The position numbers and the translations under genes are program-made. A stretch of 64,000 nt of DNA from Trebonia sp963771985 (GTDB lineage: Bacteria; Actinomycetota; Actinomycetes; Streptosporangiales; Streptosporangiaceae): positions 248,001 through 312,000 of the forward strand of contig CAVYVO010000010.1 of NCBI GenBank assembly GCA_963771985.1, read 5' to 3'. Numbering within the stretch: position 1 is the stretch's first letter; each line of letters opens with the position of its first letter. This document shows positions 19,653 through 26,556 of the stretch, piece after piece. Below the pieces are notes generated by a model that was not told where the DNA came from, ran no database searches, and was given only the letters and a program-made list of their open reading frames with translations.

Positions 19653-20274
19653 ACAGATCATCCCGAACGGACGGTTGGTTCCCCCAGGGGTTCATCGCTG
19701 GCTCCTGGGGAGTCAGCTCAGCCCGTTCCGCATAATGGTTTCTGAGCACTTCCAGCGTGACAAGATGCGAGTACCGCTGGTTGGGAACCACTCGCACCTC
19801 GGCCGCCCAGCAGGCGACGGCTAGCGCGTGGCGGGCACCGGACAGGTCGTCCGCCGTGATGCCGGTCCGGCACCATAGGAGGACTCGCTCACCGTAGCCG
19901 GTGGGCATGGTGTGCAGGACGATCGGCAGCCTGCCGCGCCTGGTTTGCACCCAGGCGTTGACGCAGCCGGCCCGGATCCGGTGCGGCGTGATGACGCACC
20001 AGGCGCGGGCGATGATCCGCGCACGGGCCGGCGGCCAGCGCAACAGCGCGCCGGTGACCGCCAGCCCGGCCCCCGCGGCGGCGGCGAACCCGAGCACGCC
20101 GATGCTGGCCGCGATGAAGGCGGACAGCCCTGCGGTAACGGCGAGGAGCCCGAGTTCCCACCGCCAGTTCCAGCAGATCTCGATCGGGTTCGGGCGGCTG
20201 ACCTCCCGGATCGCGAACTCGATGCTGGACAGGACGTCCGGGTCGTTCGGCCGACGGGGACGCCCGGATGCCAT
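19573..20274 (-). CDS. Tra-like protein resembling the N-terminal part of an AICE FtsK/TraB translocase
   Basis: 233 aa in this frame. Two hydrophobic segments (roughly 40-60 and 65-85) are followed by a soluble region with ITPHRIRAGCVNAWVQTRRG, LPIVLHTMPTGYGERVLLW and a GARHALAVACWAAEVRVVPN segment. From memory these resemble the region before the ATPase of FtsK-like Tra proteins in actinomycete integrative elements. No Walker motif is present, so it is either a truncated translocase or a stand-alone accessory protein. The last 28 or so codons run antisense into the EtfD-like gene, which suggests lost original 3' DNA. Translation is coupled to the upstream gene through TGATG. Confidence 0.6.
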   Translation of the reverse strand: MASGRPRRPNDPDVLSSIEFAIREVSRPNPIEICWNWRWELGLLAVTAGLSAFIAASIGVLGFAAAAGAGLAVTGALLRWPPARARIIARAWCVITPHRIRAGCVNAWVQTRRGRLPIVLHTMPTGYGERVLLWCRTGITADDLSGARHALAVACWAAEVRVVPNQRYSHLVTLEVLRNHYAERAELTPQEPAMNPWGNQPSVRDDLFRVSLRSPHPGGSRSGPTGRAAVRRR

Positions 20275-20645
20275 CAGACGTCCCCCTCGCGCGGCTCTAG
20301 CGGCCCTCGCACCGCATCGAATCGCGCGTCCCGGTACTGGCGCGCGAGGCCGCCCGCTAGCTCGGTGACCTGCCAGCCGCGCCAGCCGGCTTCCGCGTCG
20401 TTCATCGCGAACAAGCGGCTGCCGACGCGGCGCGGGAGGCCGATCAGCCAGGCGAGGACGAGGCCCCCGGTGCTGCGGAGCGCGTCCGCGATGGCCCGGT
20501 CCGGACGGGCTCGTACCGATCCGCTCGGTACGGCCGGCCCGCGCGGCGCCGGCAAAACGGCGTCCAGGACCTTCATCGTTTCCGTTGCGTTACCAATTAG
20601 CCATCGGGGGTTGTCTTTCCCAAGCAGGTTGGTACCGTTGATCAC
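20274..20645 (-). CDS. Small protein of a mobile-element remnant, unknown function
   Basis: The 123-aa frame starts at a GTG (20645) preceded by GAAGGG. A Pro/Arg-rich N-terminal half is followed by a helical stretch (LAWLIGLPRRVGSRLFAMND) and a Trp-containing end (AGWRGWQVTELAGGLARQYR). I do not recognise a family. The stop codon overlaps the start of the Tra-like gene (TGATG), so the two are probably one transcript and belong to the same remnant. The frame stays open further upstream, but that part has no start with a ribosome site. Confidence 0.5.
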   Translation of the reverse strand: MINGTNLLGKDNPRWLIGNATETMKVLDAVLPAPRGPAVPSGSVRARPDRAIADALRSTGGLVLAWLIGLPRRVGSRLFAMNDAEAGWRGWQVTELAGGLARQYRDARFDAVRGPLEPREGDV

Positions 20646-21007
20646 GTCACTAGCCCTTCTCGGTGGTTCCTGAGGACGGGTGGTGTTTCGGTGGGTCGGT
20701 GTGGCAGCACCGGCCCATCGGTGTTTCCAGGGGATCGGGCAGTGGGTAACTGGCTGTCTCCCCGGAACGCGATGTCTCTGCCTTCGGTGCCTGGCAGGGG
20801 GGCGTACGCTCATGCACAGCCGAAGCGGACGCGGTGGGTGCAGTGGTATAGCAGGGCCTCCTAGTTCAATCGCCGGCTCACGCGACGCCCAGGTGGCTAG
20901 CGATCTCTGATCGGTAACCCCCTGGGTCACCGCTCGACCCCGTTGTCGGCGGGTCGCTTGAGGATGCCTTCTGCGGTCTGATTTCATGATGACTGTGGCG
21001 CATGCAG
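20646..21007. other. Intergenic stretch between divergent accessory genes
   Basis: About 360 bp with no convincing gene. It holds the promoter side of the Tra-remnant pair (leftwards). A tRNA-like phrase near 20835-20875 does not fold into a cloverleaf. Confidence 0.4.
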
Positions 21008-21074
21008 TTGGCAAGTGCCAAAATCAAGTGCCATACTCATGTGCCAACGGCATGTATCTAAGGCATGGTGCCAA
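21008..21074. promoter_or_regulatory. Iteron-like GTGCCA array upstream of the XRE regulator
   Basis: TGCCA elements start at 21016, 21029, 21042 and 21069, that is at 13, 13 and 27 bp spacing. The first forms a perfect palindrome TTGGCA-AG-TGCCAA at 21008-21021. The array ends 66 bp before the GTG of the XRE-DUF5753 gene. It could be the operator of this regulator or a replication/transfer site left over from the mobile element. Confidence 0.55.
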
Positions 21075-21140
21075 CCAGCGGAATCTCTGGATCCGCACAC
21101 CAGAGATTCCTGAACCGGATGCGGAAGGAAGCGACCTCCA

Positions 21141-22031
21141 GTGCCGGAAGTGCGCAGTCCTACACTCCGCCGACGCGAACTCGGTGCGCTGCTACGCGCG
21201 CTCCGTACGCAACAGGGGCTCACGGTTGAGCAGGTGGCTGCGCGTCTGCTGTGCTCTCCGTCCAAGGTGAGCCGCATGGAGACCGGTCAGCGGGGAGCTA
21301 CCGCCAGAGACGTGCGCGATCTATGTGACATCTACGGAGTCACCGAGCCGGGGGAGCGCGCCCGGATAGCCAAGCTCGCCGCCGAAGCCAAGCAACAGGG
21401 CTGGTGGCAATCCTACGAGCTGGACTACTTCGCTACTTACGTGGGACTCGAGCAGGCCGCGACGTCTACCAGTTACTTCCAGTCCTCGATCGTCCCCGGG
21501 CTGCTGCAGACAGTGGACTACGCGCGTGCCATGTACGAGTGCAGCCTACCCGGCGAATTCAGCCCGGAACGAGTAGATGACCACATCAATGTCCGGGTGC
21601 GGCGGCAGCGGATACTTACTGAAACACCGCTGCAACTGCGAACGGTACTCGATGAGGCAGTGCTGCACCGTGTGGTCGGCGGTCCCGCGGTAATGGCCGC
21701 GCAATTGCGGCATCTCGTTGAGATAGCAAAGATGCCTAATGTTACGTTGCAGGTCATACCATACAGCGTCGGCGCCCACCCTGGGATGGACAACATGTTC
21801 AACATCCTTAGGTTCGCGGACGTGGCGCCGCCCGTGGTGTATGTTGAAGGCTTGATGGGCTGGTTGTACCTCGAGCGCGAGCACGAAGTTGCCAAGTACC
21901 AGCAAGTTTTTGAACGTTTGTGCAGTATCGCATTGGATTCACAAGAAACAATCGAGCTATTGTCTGAAGTTGGCAAGCGGCACAGCGGCACGCCAATTCT
22001 CTCTGCCGGTAATTCTGTAACACAGGGTTAA
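21141..22031 (+). CDS. XRE-family regulator with DUF5753 domain
   Basis: 296 aa from a GTG. The N-terminal helix-turn-helix (about 10-65: LGALLRALRTQQGLTVEQVA, SPSKVSRMETGQRG) is followed by the DUF5753 domain, with a WWQSYELDYFATYVGLE segment, FQSSIVPGLLQT and ARAM. Such regulators occur in dozens in actinomycetes and are usually paired with small DUF397 proteins, as here with two copies downstream; some pairs affect development and antibiotic production. DNA targets are unknown. The GTGCCA array upstream is a candidate binding site. Codon use is less GC-biased than in the core genes around it. Confidence 0.9.
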   Translation: MPEVRSPTLRRRELGALLRALRTQQGLTVEQVAARLLCSPSKVSRMETGQRGATARDVRDLCDIYGVTEPGERARIAKLAAEAKQQGWWQSYELDYFATYVGLEQAATSTSYFQSSIVPGLLQTVDYARAMYECSLPGEFSPERVDDHINVRVRRQRILTETPLQLRTVLDEAVLHRVVGGPAVMAAQLRHLVEIAKMPNVTLQVIPYSVGAHPGMDNMFNILRFADVAPPVVYVEGLMGWLYLEREHEVAKYQQVFERLCSIALDSQETIELLSEVGKRHSGTPILSAGNSVTQG

Positions 22032-22119
22032 CGACAGGCGACAGACAGCATCTCGTTCATAGGGCAATTACGTCCGGCAGATATTCATTCTCGGATTAAG
22101 TGAAGTGAAGGGATTTTTA

Positions 22120-22335
22120 ATGACCCTGTCCTATGGCGGGCGGGATTCTCTTAACTGGCGGAAAGCGAAGCGCAGCATGAACGCTGGGGCGTGCGCAGAA
22201 ATCGCCTCCAGAACTGGAATTATCGTTGTCCGGGATTCACGGGATCCACACGGGCCGGTGCTAAACTATTCGGCCAGTTCTTGGACCTCATTCCTTGCCG
22301 CCGCGCGGATAGGACGTTTCGACGATCTTCGCTAG
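22120..22335 (+). CDS. DUF397 protein, copy 1
   Basis: 71 aa from the ATG at 22120, preceded by GAAGGGA; the upstream in-frame ATG at 22105 is rejected. Family features are LNWRKAKRSMNAGACAEIAS near the start, IVVRDSRDPHGPVL and the ending W-SFLAAARxGxFD. DUF397 proteins work with XRE-DUF5753 regulators, probably as antagonists or partners. It lies 88 bp after the regulator gene. Confidence 0.88.
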   Translation: MTLSYGGRDSLNWRKAKRSMNAGACAEIASRTGIIVVRDSRDPHGPVLNYSASSWTSFLAAARIGRFDDLR

Positions 22336-22569
22336 TTTGGGCCTGTTTGAGTGGGTATGCCCTAGTTTCAGAATTATCGGTGGATAGCTTCACTCGCTGT
22401 AGTGTGGCCTTCTGGCAGGTGGTGGCCCGTCCGGTGCAGTGCCTCGTCGGTGCGGTGCCGGACGGCCGACGGATCTCCGGTTGTCCGGCAAGCGCCGCAC
22501 AGTGCTTTCATGCTGTGACTCCGCTTGGTAGTATGTGATTTCCTGCTAGGTCCTAACAGGGTGATTCAT

Positions 22570-22785
22570 ATGGCAAGCGATCCGGATATGCACGGTGCGG
22601 CTTGGCGTAAGTCTCGTCGCAGTATGAACGCCGGCAATTGCGTAGAAGCAGCTTCCAGCCGGAACGGCGTCATGGTCCGTGACTCCGCAGGCCGCACAGG
22701 CATGATGCTTCGGTATTCCGCTCACGGGTGGCGGGCTTTTCTTGCACGGGTGAAGATCGGCGAGTTTGACGTAAGGCCCGAGTAA
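22570..22785 (+). CDS. DUF397 protein, copy 2
   Basis: 71 aa from the ATG at 22570. It is clearly related to the preceding gene and of the same length: AAWRKSRRSMNAGNCVEAAS, a VMVRDSAGRTG middle part and W-AFLARVKIGEFDV at the end. The pair looks like a tandem duplication that has diverged. The 234 bp between the two copies show no other gene. Confidence 0.88.
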   Translation: MASDPDMHGAAWRKSRRSMNAGNCVEAASSRNGVMVRDSAGRTGMMLRYSAHGWRAFLARVKIGEFDVRPE

Positions 22786-22816
22786 GCGGGACACGGCCGA
22801 GCGGCAGGCTCCAGGA

Positions 22817-23392
22817 TTAAACTTTGGTTCGGTAGAAGTTTAGAAAAGAACGAGACGGGGTAGGGCCGCGCTGGTCCTGATACCTGGAGCCGTACACAGC
22901 GGAGCCGTACGGGTGCTCGGCGGGAGAACTGGTCCGGAACAGGCAAAGCTGGCCGATCTTCATGCCCGGCCACAGCTTGATTGGCAGCGTCGCCACGTTG
23001 GACAGCTCCAGCGTCACGTGGCCAGAGAACCCGGGATCGATCCACCCCGCCGTGGAATGGGTCAGCAGGCCGAGCCTTCCCAGGCTGGACTTCCCCTCCA
23101 GCCGCCCTGCGATGTCAGCCGGCAAAGTCACGATCTCGTACGTCGAGGCCAGCACGAATTCGCCTGGGTGCAGGACGAAGGGTTCCTCGCCGTCGGTCTC
23201 CACCAGGCGTGTCAGGTCGGGCTGCTCCACCGCCGGGTCGATGTGCGGGTAACGGTGGTTCTCGAACACCCGGAAGAAGCGGTCCAGCCGGACGTCGATG
23301 CTGGACGGCTGGATGAGCTCCGGAGCGTAGGGATCGAGCTTCACCCGCCCGGAACCGATCTCGGCCTTGATATCACGATCAGAGAGGAGCAC
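22817..23392 (-). CDS. dcd: dCTP deaminase
   Basis: 191 aa, the usual Dcd length. Family motifs are MLLSDRDIKAEI at the start, IQPSSIDVRLD, EGKSSLGRLGL, and HSTAGWIDPGFSGHVTLELSN, which contains the catalytic Glu and substrate-binding residues. It converts dCTP to dUTP; actinobacterial enzymes of this type often also hydrolyse it to dUMP (Dcd:Dut). It is a single core gene between the DUF397 pair and tRNA-Gly, and divergent from the tRNA. Confidence 0.95.
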   Translation of the reverse strand: MLLSDRDIKAEIGSGRVKLDPYAPELIQPSSIDVRLDRFFRVFENHRYPHIDPAVEQPDLTRLVETDGEEPFVLHPGEFVLASTYEIVTLPADIAGRLEGKSSLGRLGLLTHSTAGWIDPGFSGHVTLELSNVATLPIKLWPGMKIGQLCLFRTSSPAEHPYGSAVYGSRYQDQRGPTPSRSFLNFYRTKV

Positions 23393-23472
23393 GCGAGCAA
23401 CCTACCCGGTCCGGTACGATGTCCTGGCGAGTACAGCAAGACTCCACTGTGTCGGGGGAGTCGAGCGAGCGC

Positions 23473-23546
23473 GCGGGTGTAGTTCAATGGCAGAACATCA
23501 GCTTCCCAAGCTGACAGTGCGGGTTCGATTCCCGTCACCCGCTCCA
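23473..23546 (+). tRNA. tRNA-Gly (anticodon CCC), CCA encoded
   Basis: The cloverleaf folds fully: acceptor GCGGGTG/CACCCGC, D-stem GTTC/GAAC, anticodon stem TCAGC/GCTGA with loop TTCCCAA (CCC at 23505-23507), T-stem GCGGG/CCCGT with loop TTCGATT, discriminator T, and CCA at 23544-23546. Its 3' half is duplicated 2.2 kb downstream, marking it as an integration target. Confidence 0.95.
23503..23545 (+). repeat. att site, tRNA-side copy of a 43-bp direct repeat
   Basis: The 43 bp from the anticodon loop to the tRNA end are repeated exactly at 25741-25783. Tyrosine integrases commonly recombine at the anticodon loop and restore the tRNA with element DNA, so this is read as one end of an integrated element. 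Confidence 0.85.
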
Positions 23547-24089
23547 CATGAGCCCAGGTCAGGGGCTTGAGGCGTGAATCTGCAGGCCTTGCGGTTATCG
23601 GCCGAAGTCGATCGGGCCATTAGAGGGCGAATCAGTCGCGGTTGGGGTCGATCGGCTGATCAAGCTGACAGTCTGAGGTTGGGTTTAGCTCGCGGTTCTG
23701 AGGGGCTGTATGTCCTGACTTGTGACACGCTCGACAATCTGGAGCGGAGGCGGCTCGGCGACCTGGGATTCTCGGCTTGTGGTGAGCGGATCTGCGCACT
23801 AAACCGGGGCCGTACAGTGGCGCGGTGTCCCAGTATGCCCGAACGGTGGAGCCAGCGTCGGGTGCGACGACGGTGCAGGTCCCCGCCACGGCCAGTGTCA
23901 GCGCGGCCCGAGGCCAGTAGTGCCGTCCAGGGCTAGGCTAGGTCACCCCCTCGGGGGTGATGCCGGGAAGCCTCATCGCGCGGCACACTGGCAGTGCGCG
24001 GCTGCGGCCGGGTGATCTTCGACGCGTTCGCTGCTGAGCCGTCGGGCTGATGGCGGGCTGGCTGGTTATCCGGCGGGTGGGAAAAGACA
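23547..24089. other. Non-coding or decayed left part of the tRNA-Gly island
   Basis: About 540 bp downstream of the tRNA. Open frames exist (for example 23574-23936 plus) but none has a recognisable domain or clear codon bias. This is where an integrase gene would often lie in such elements; none is visible. Confidence 0.4.
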
Positions 24090-24395
24090 ATGATCAAGTT
24101 GAAGACGATAATCAAGTTGTTGTTCAAGCCGGTGGACCAGATCGCTGGCATGGTAGGCGGGTTGCTCGCCGGGCTGATCTTCAAGAAGGTCTGGAAGCTC
24201 ATCGGACGGGGGGGCGCGCCTAAGCCTACCGATGAGCGGCGGGGCTGGGGGGAAATCCTGCTGGCCGCGGTGTTGCAGGGCGCGATCTTCGCGCTCGTCA
24301 AGGCCGCCGTCGACCGCGGTGCCGCCGAGGGGACGCAGAGGCTCACCGGGATCTGGCCCGGCGATGAAGGCCAGCAGCCCGACGAGTCGGTCTGA
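24090..24395 (+). CDS. DUF4235 family membrane protein
   Basis: 101 aa from an ATG preceded by GGGAAAAG. An amphipathic N-terminus (KLKTIIKLLFKPVDQIAG) leads to a hydrophobic segment (MVGGLLAGLIFKKVWKL), and a second hydrophobic segment (ILLAAVLQGAIFALVKAAVD) comes near 65-85. The spacing and the R-G/W-E pattern between them fit the actinobacterial DUF4235 family. It is predicted to be an inner-membrane protein with two helices and no known function. It lies inside the tRNA-Gly island, in the same direction as the tRNA. Confidence 0.8.
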   Translation: MIKLKTIIKLLFKPVDQIAGMVGGLLAGLIFKKVWKLIGRGGAPKPTDERRGWGEILLAAVLQGAIFALVKAAVDRGAAEGTQRLTGIWPGDEGQQPDESV

Positions 24396-24811
24396 CTATC
24401 ACCAAGCCACCGCCACTGTCCCGCATGGCGAAATGATCGCGGCCTCCCAAGCCAATGCCGTGCCTGCCGCGTGCCCGATCGGATTGGTCGAGGATCAGTG
24501 CCGTTCCGGCGTGACTGCTGCCAAGCCGCTGGATGACTCCTGTCCCGTGCGACAACTCTGGAATGTCAGCCCAGCGCAACGGATGGTCCTGGACGATGTG
24601 CCCACTCCTACGGATCTGTGAGTGCGCTCGTTGCGTGCCGTTCGGGCGGTAAACCAGGGGAGCCAGGGTCACTCCCGGCGAAGCGAACTCGGTGCCCGAG
24701 CTGGGACGGGCCAGCTCTCCGCGGCCAGGCCGCCGGCCTTCTCAGCAGCGGGTCAGCGCGTGCGATGATTGGCTCGGCTCAGTCCTGGTGACCTGGCCCG
24801 AAGGGACGACC
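24396..24811. other. Gap inside the tRNA-Gly island
   Basis: About 415 bp. A minus-strand frame at 24343-24672 (109 aa) has no recognisable family and overlaps the end of DUF4235, so it is not called. The last 40 bp hold the ribosome site of the next gene. Confidence 0.35.
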
Positions 24812-25339
24812 ATGGCAGGCATCGCGGCAGGCGGCGAAGTCCAGCGGAGGCCGACCACGAAGAATCTGGGGCGGCGCCGCGCCGCCGGAATCTACGGCGC
24901 CATCATCACTGCGGCGATCCTCGACACCGCCGGCGGCCACCTGTCCACCACCGCGCTGGTGGTCTCGGTCGTGGTCACGTTGCTGGTGTACTGGCTCGCC
25001 GAGGAGTATGCCGAGGTTCTGGGCGAGCAGGTTGAAGGGGGTCGCCTGCCCAGCAGGGCATCCATCTGGGCAGCGCTGGCCGCGACCTGGCCGATGGTCA
25101 CCGCGTCCTACGCGCCACTGCTCGCCCTGGTGCTGGCCCGGCTGGCCGGGGCCTCTGCCCTCATGGCCGCCAACGTCGGGCTCGTCGTCGCGATCGTCCT
25201 GCTGACAGTCCACGGATGGCTGGCCGGTCGAGCCGCCCAGCTGCGCGGTTGGCAGCTCTTCGTTGCCACGTCCATTGCAGCCGGGCTGGGGCTGGTGATG
25301 GTCGCGCTCAAGGATTTCGTCCTGATCCACCTGCACTGA
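24812..25339 (+). CDS. Small integral membrane protein, unknown
   Basis: 175 aa from the ATG at 24812 with an AAGGGA ribosome site. Five hydrophobic segments are visible: near 25-40 (AAGIYGAIITAAIL), 45-62 (STTALVVSVVVTLLVYWLA), 92-110, 112-132 (LMAANVGLVVAIVLLTVHGW) and 145-165. An acidic AEEYAEVLGEQVEGG loop lies between the second and third. I do not recognise the family; small multi-pass proteins of this kind are frequent in actinobacteria. It is in the tRNA-Gly island, following DUF4235. Confidence 0.65.
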   Translation: MAGIAAGGEVQRRPTTKNLGRRRAAGIYGAIITAAILDTAGGHLSTTALVVSVVVTLLVYWLAEEYAEVLGEQVEGGRLPSRASIWAALAATWPMVTASYAPLLALVLARLAGASALMAANVGLVVAIVLLTVHGWLAGRAAQLRGWQLFVATSIAAGLGLVMVALKDFVLIHLH

Positions 25340-25401
25340 GGACCGGCCCTGGCCGGACGAGGGCCGCCGGGAGCGGCTAGGGTACCTGGCCGCCCAGCGT
25401 T

Positions 25402-25617
25402 TCAGGCGCAGATGCCCGTCTGAGGATGATGGTGCCGTGGCCTCGACCGGCTGACGGGAGTGAGGACCGCAATGACCAGGCCGATCAAAGCGGTGACCAG
25501 CATCATGGTGAGGGCGACGGCGAAGGGTCTTCCCTCGGGGAGCTTGACGGCGACCAGGACCGAGCCGACCAGGGCGGTGCCCAGCGAGGAGCCCAGGCTG
25601 GAGACGGACAGTCGAGG
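25402..25617 (-). pseudogene. C-terminal fragment of an MFS (DHA2/EmrB-type) transporter
   Basis: In the minus frame entered at 25611 the translation reads LSVSSLGSSLGTALVGSVLV, then VKLPEGRPF and a hydrophobic stretch ending LIGLVIAVLTPVS. The first segment is the typical penultimate region of DHA2 drug exporters. A stop codon lies directly upstream (25618-25620) and no start codon or earlier transmembrane segments exist. About 70 codons of an originally roughly 500-codon gene remain, so this is a 5'-truncated relic beside the attachment site. Confidence 0.7.
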
Positions 25618-25740
25618 TCATGCTCAAGATCGCCGGGCCATTGGCGGGCCATTAACCCCGGTAAAGAGCGGTTTCTCACGGTCACTCGCGGACAGGCCAT
25701 CCTGCAGGGTCAAGCCGCATAGCGGCCCGGACGGCACAGA

Positions 25741-25783
25741 TTCCCAAGCTGACAGTGCGGGTTCGATTCCCGTCACCCGCTCC
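25741..25783 (+). repeat. att site, distal copy of the 43-bp direct repeat
   Basis: Identical over 43 bp to 23503-23545 (tRNA-Gly anticodon loop through the discriminator base and two C). The 5' half of the tRNA is missing, so this is not a functional tRNA. It marks the far end of a 2.2-kb integrated segment (23546-25740). Confidence 0.85.
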
Positions 25784-25848
25784 CACGACGAAGGCTCAGT
25801 CGGCAAGGTAGACGGGGATCAGCGCGCAGGCATCCTCCTCGCACCGGA

Positions 25849-26496
25849 TTACGAGTGCGCCGGGGCCAGTTCCGGTGCTGGTTCCGCCGTTCCAGCCCGA
25901 TGGCCGATCTCCACGGCCAGGGCCAGGGGGACGATGAAGTCGACCAGCGCGAAGGTGATCGCCAGGTTGGCCGCCTTCACCAGCTCGGCCTGCCAGGCCG
26001 TGGCGTGATCGGCGTAGCGGGCACGGACGATCAGCCCGGCGGCCAGCGGCAACAGCACCAACAAGAGCAGGCTCTTGACGATATCCCAGGCGCTGATCGA
26101 CGCGCCGGTGACGACCTGCCCGGCCCATAGCGGCACGGCGATGATGTTGACCAGCTGGAGCACCACGACCACCGACACGGCCAGCGGCAGGTCCGCCCGC
26201 TTGGCCAGCTGGGCGGCCTTCAGGGATGCTGCGCTGCCCGCACCCAGAGTGGCCAGGACCAGGCCCGGCACGTACTTGGAGTTCATGGGCGTTAGTTCGG
26301 CGATGCCCCATGCCACAGCCGGGATCACGCACGCGTTCAGGACCACCATGGCGATGACCAGCACGACACGGTGCAGGGGCGCCACCAGCTGCCCGACGGT
26401 ATAGGTCATGCCAAGCGACAAGACGGTGGCACCTATCGAAATGGCGATACCAGCGTTAAACAACGCAGTCAGCAGCTGCTGAGCAGTCACGCCCAT
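25849..26496 (-). CDS. Bile acid:sodium symporter-like (BASS) protein, probably C-terminally truncated
   Basis: 215 aa with about six or seven hydrophobic segments. The stretch VPGLVLATLGAGSAASLKAAQLAKRADLPLAVS, then LQLVNIIAVPLW, and later LLLLVLLPLAAGLIVRARYA, is typical of BASS-superfamily carriers. Full-length members have about 300 aa and 9-10 helices; here the sequence ends in a polar tail (GHRAGTAEPAPELAPAHS) 65 bp from the att repeat, so the 3' end was probably lost. It follows the sulfatase by 60 bp on the same strand, suggesting uptake of an anionic or sulfated substrate. That is an inference. Confidence 0.65.
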   Translation of the reverse strand: MGVTAQQLLTALFNAGIAISIGATVLSLGMTYTVGQLVAPLHRVVLVIAMVVLNACVIPAVAWGIAELTPMNSKYVPGLVLATLGAGSAASLKAAQLAKRADLPLAVSVVVVLQLVNIIAVPLWAGQVVTGASISAWDIVKSLLLLVLLPLAAGLIVRARYADHATAWQAELVKAANLAITFALVDFIVPLALAVEIGHRAGTAEPAPELAPAHS

Positions 26497-26556
26497 CTCT
26501 CCAATTCGCCCGGGTCGGTGCAGTGGCGCCCGGCATCACGATGGCACGCTGGCCCG

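Noticed and set aside
20830..20880. tRNA-like stretch between the accessory genes
   Set aside because: Phrases resembling a D-arm and T-loop occur but no acceptor or anticodon stem can be formed.
23574..23936. 120-aa plus-strand frame next to tRNA-Gly
   Set aside because: No integrase motif (Arg-His-x-x-Arg, Tyr) or other domain is visible; composition is not gene-like.
24343..24672. 109-aa minus-strand frame in the tRNA-Gly island
   Set aside because: No recognisable family, overlaps the DUF4235 end, and no clear ribosome site; may be a relic.
25741..25783. Second tRNA-Gly
   Set aside because: Only the 3' half is present; no acceptor 5' strand or D-arm. Treated as an att copy.
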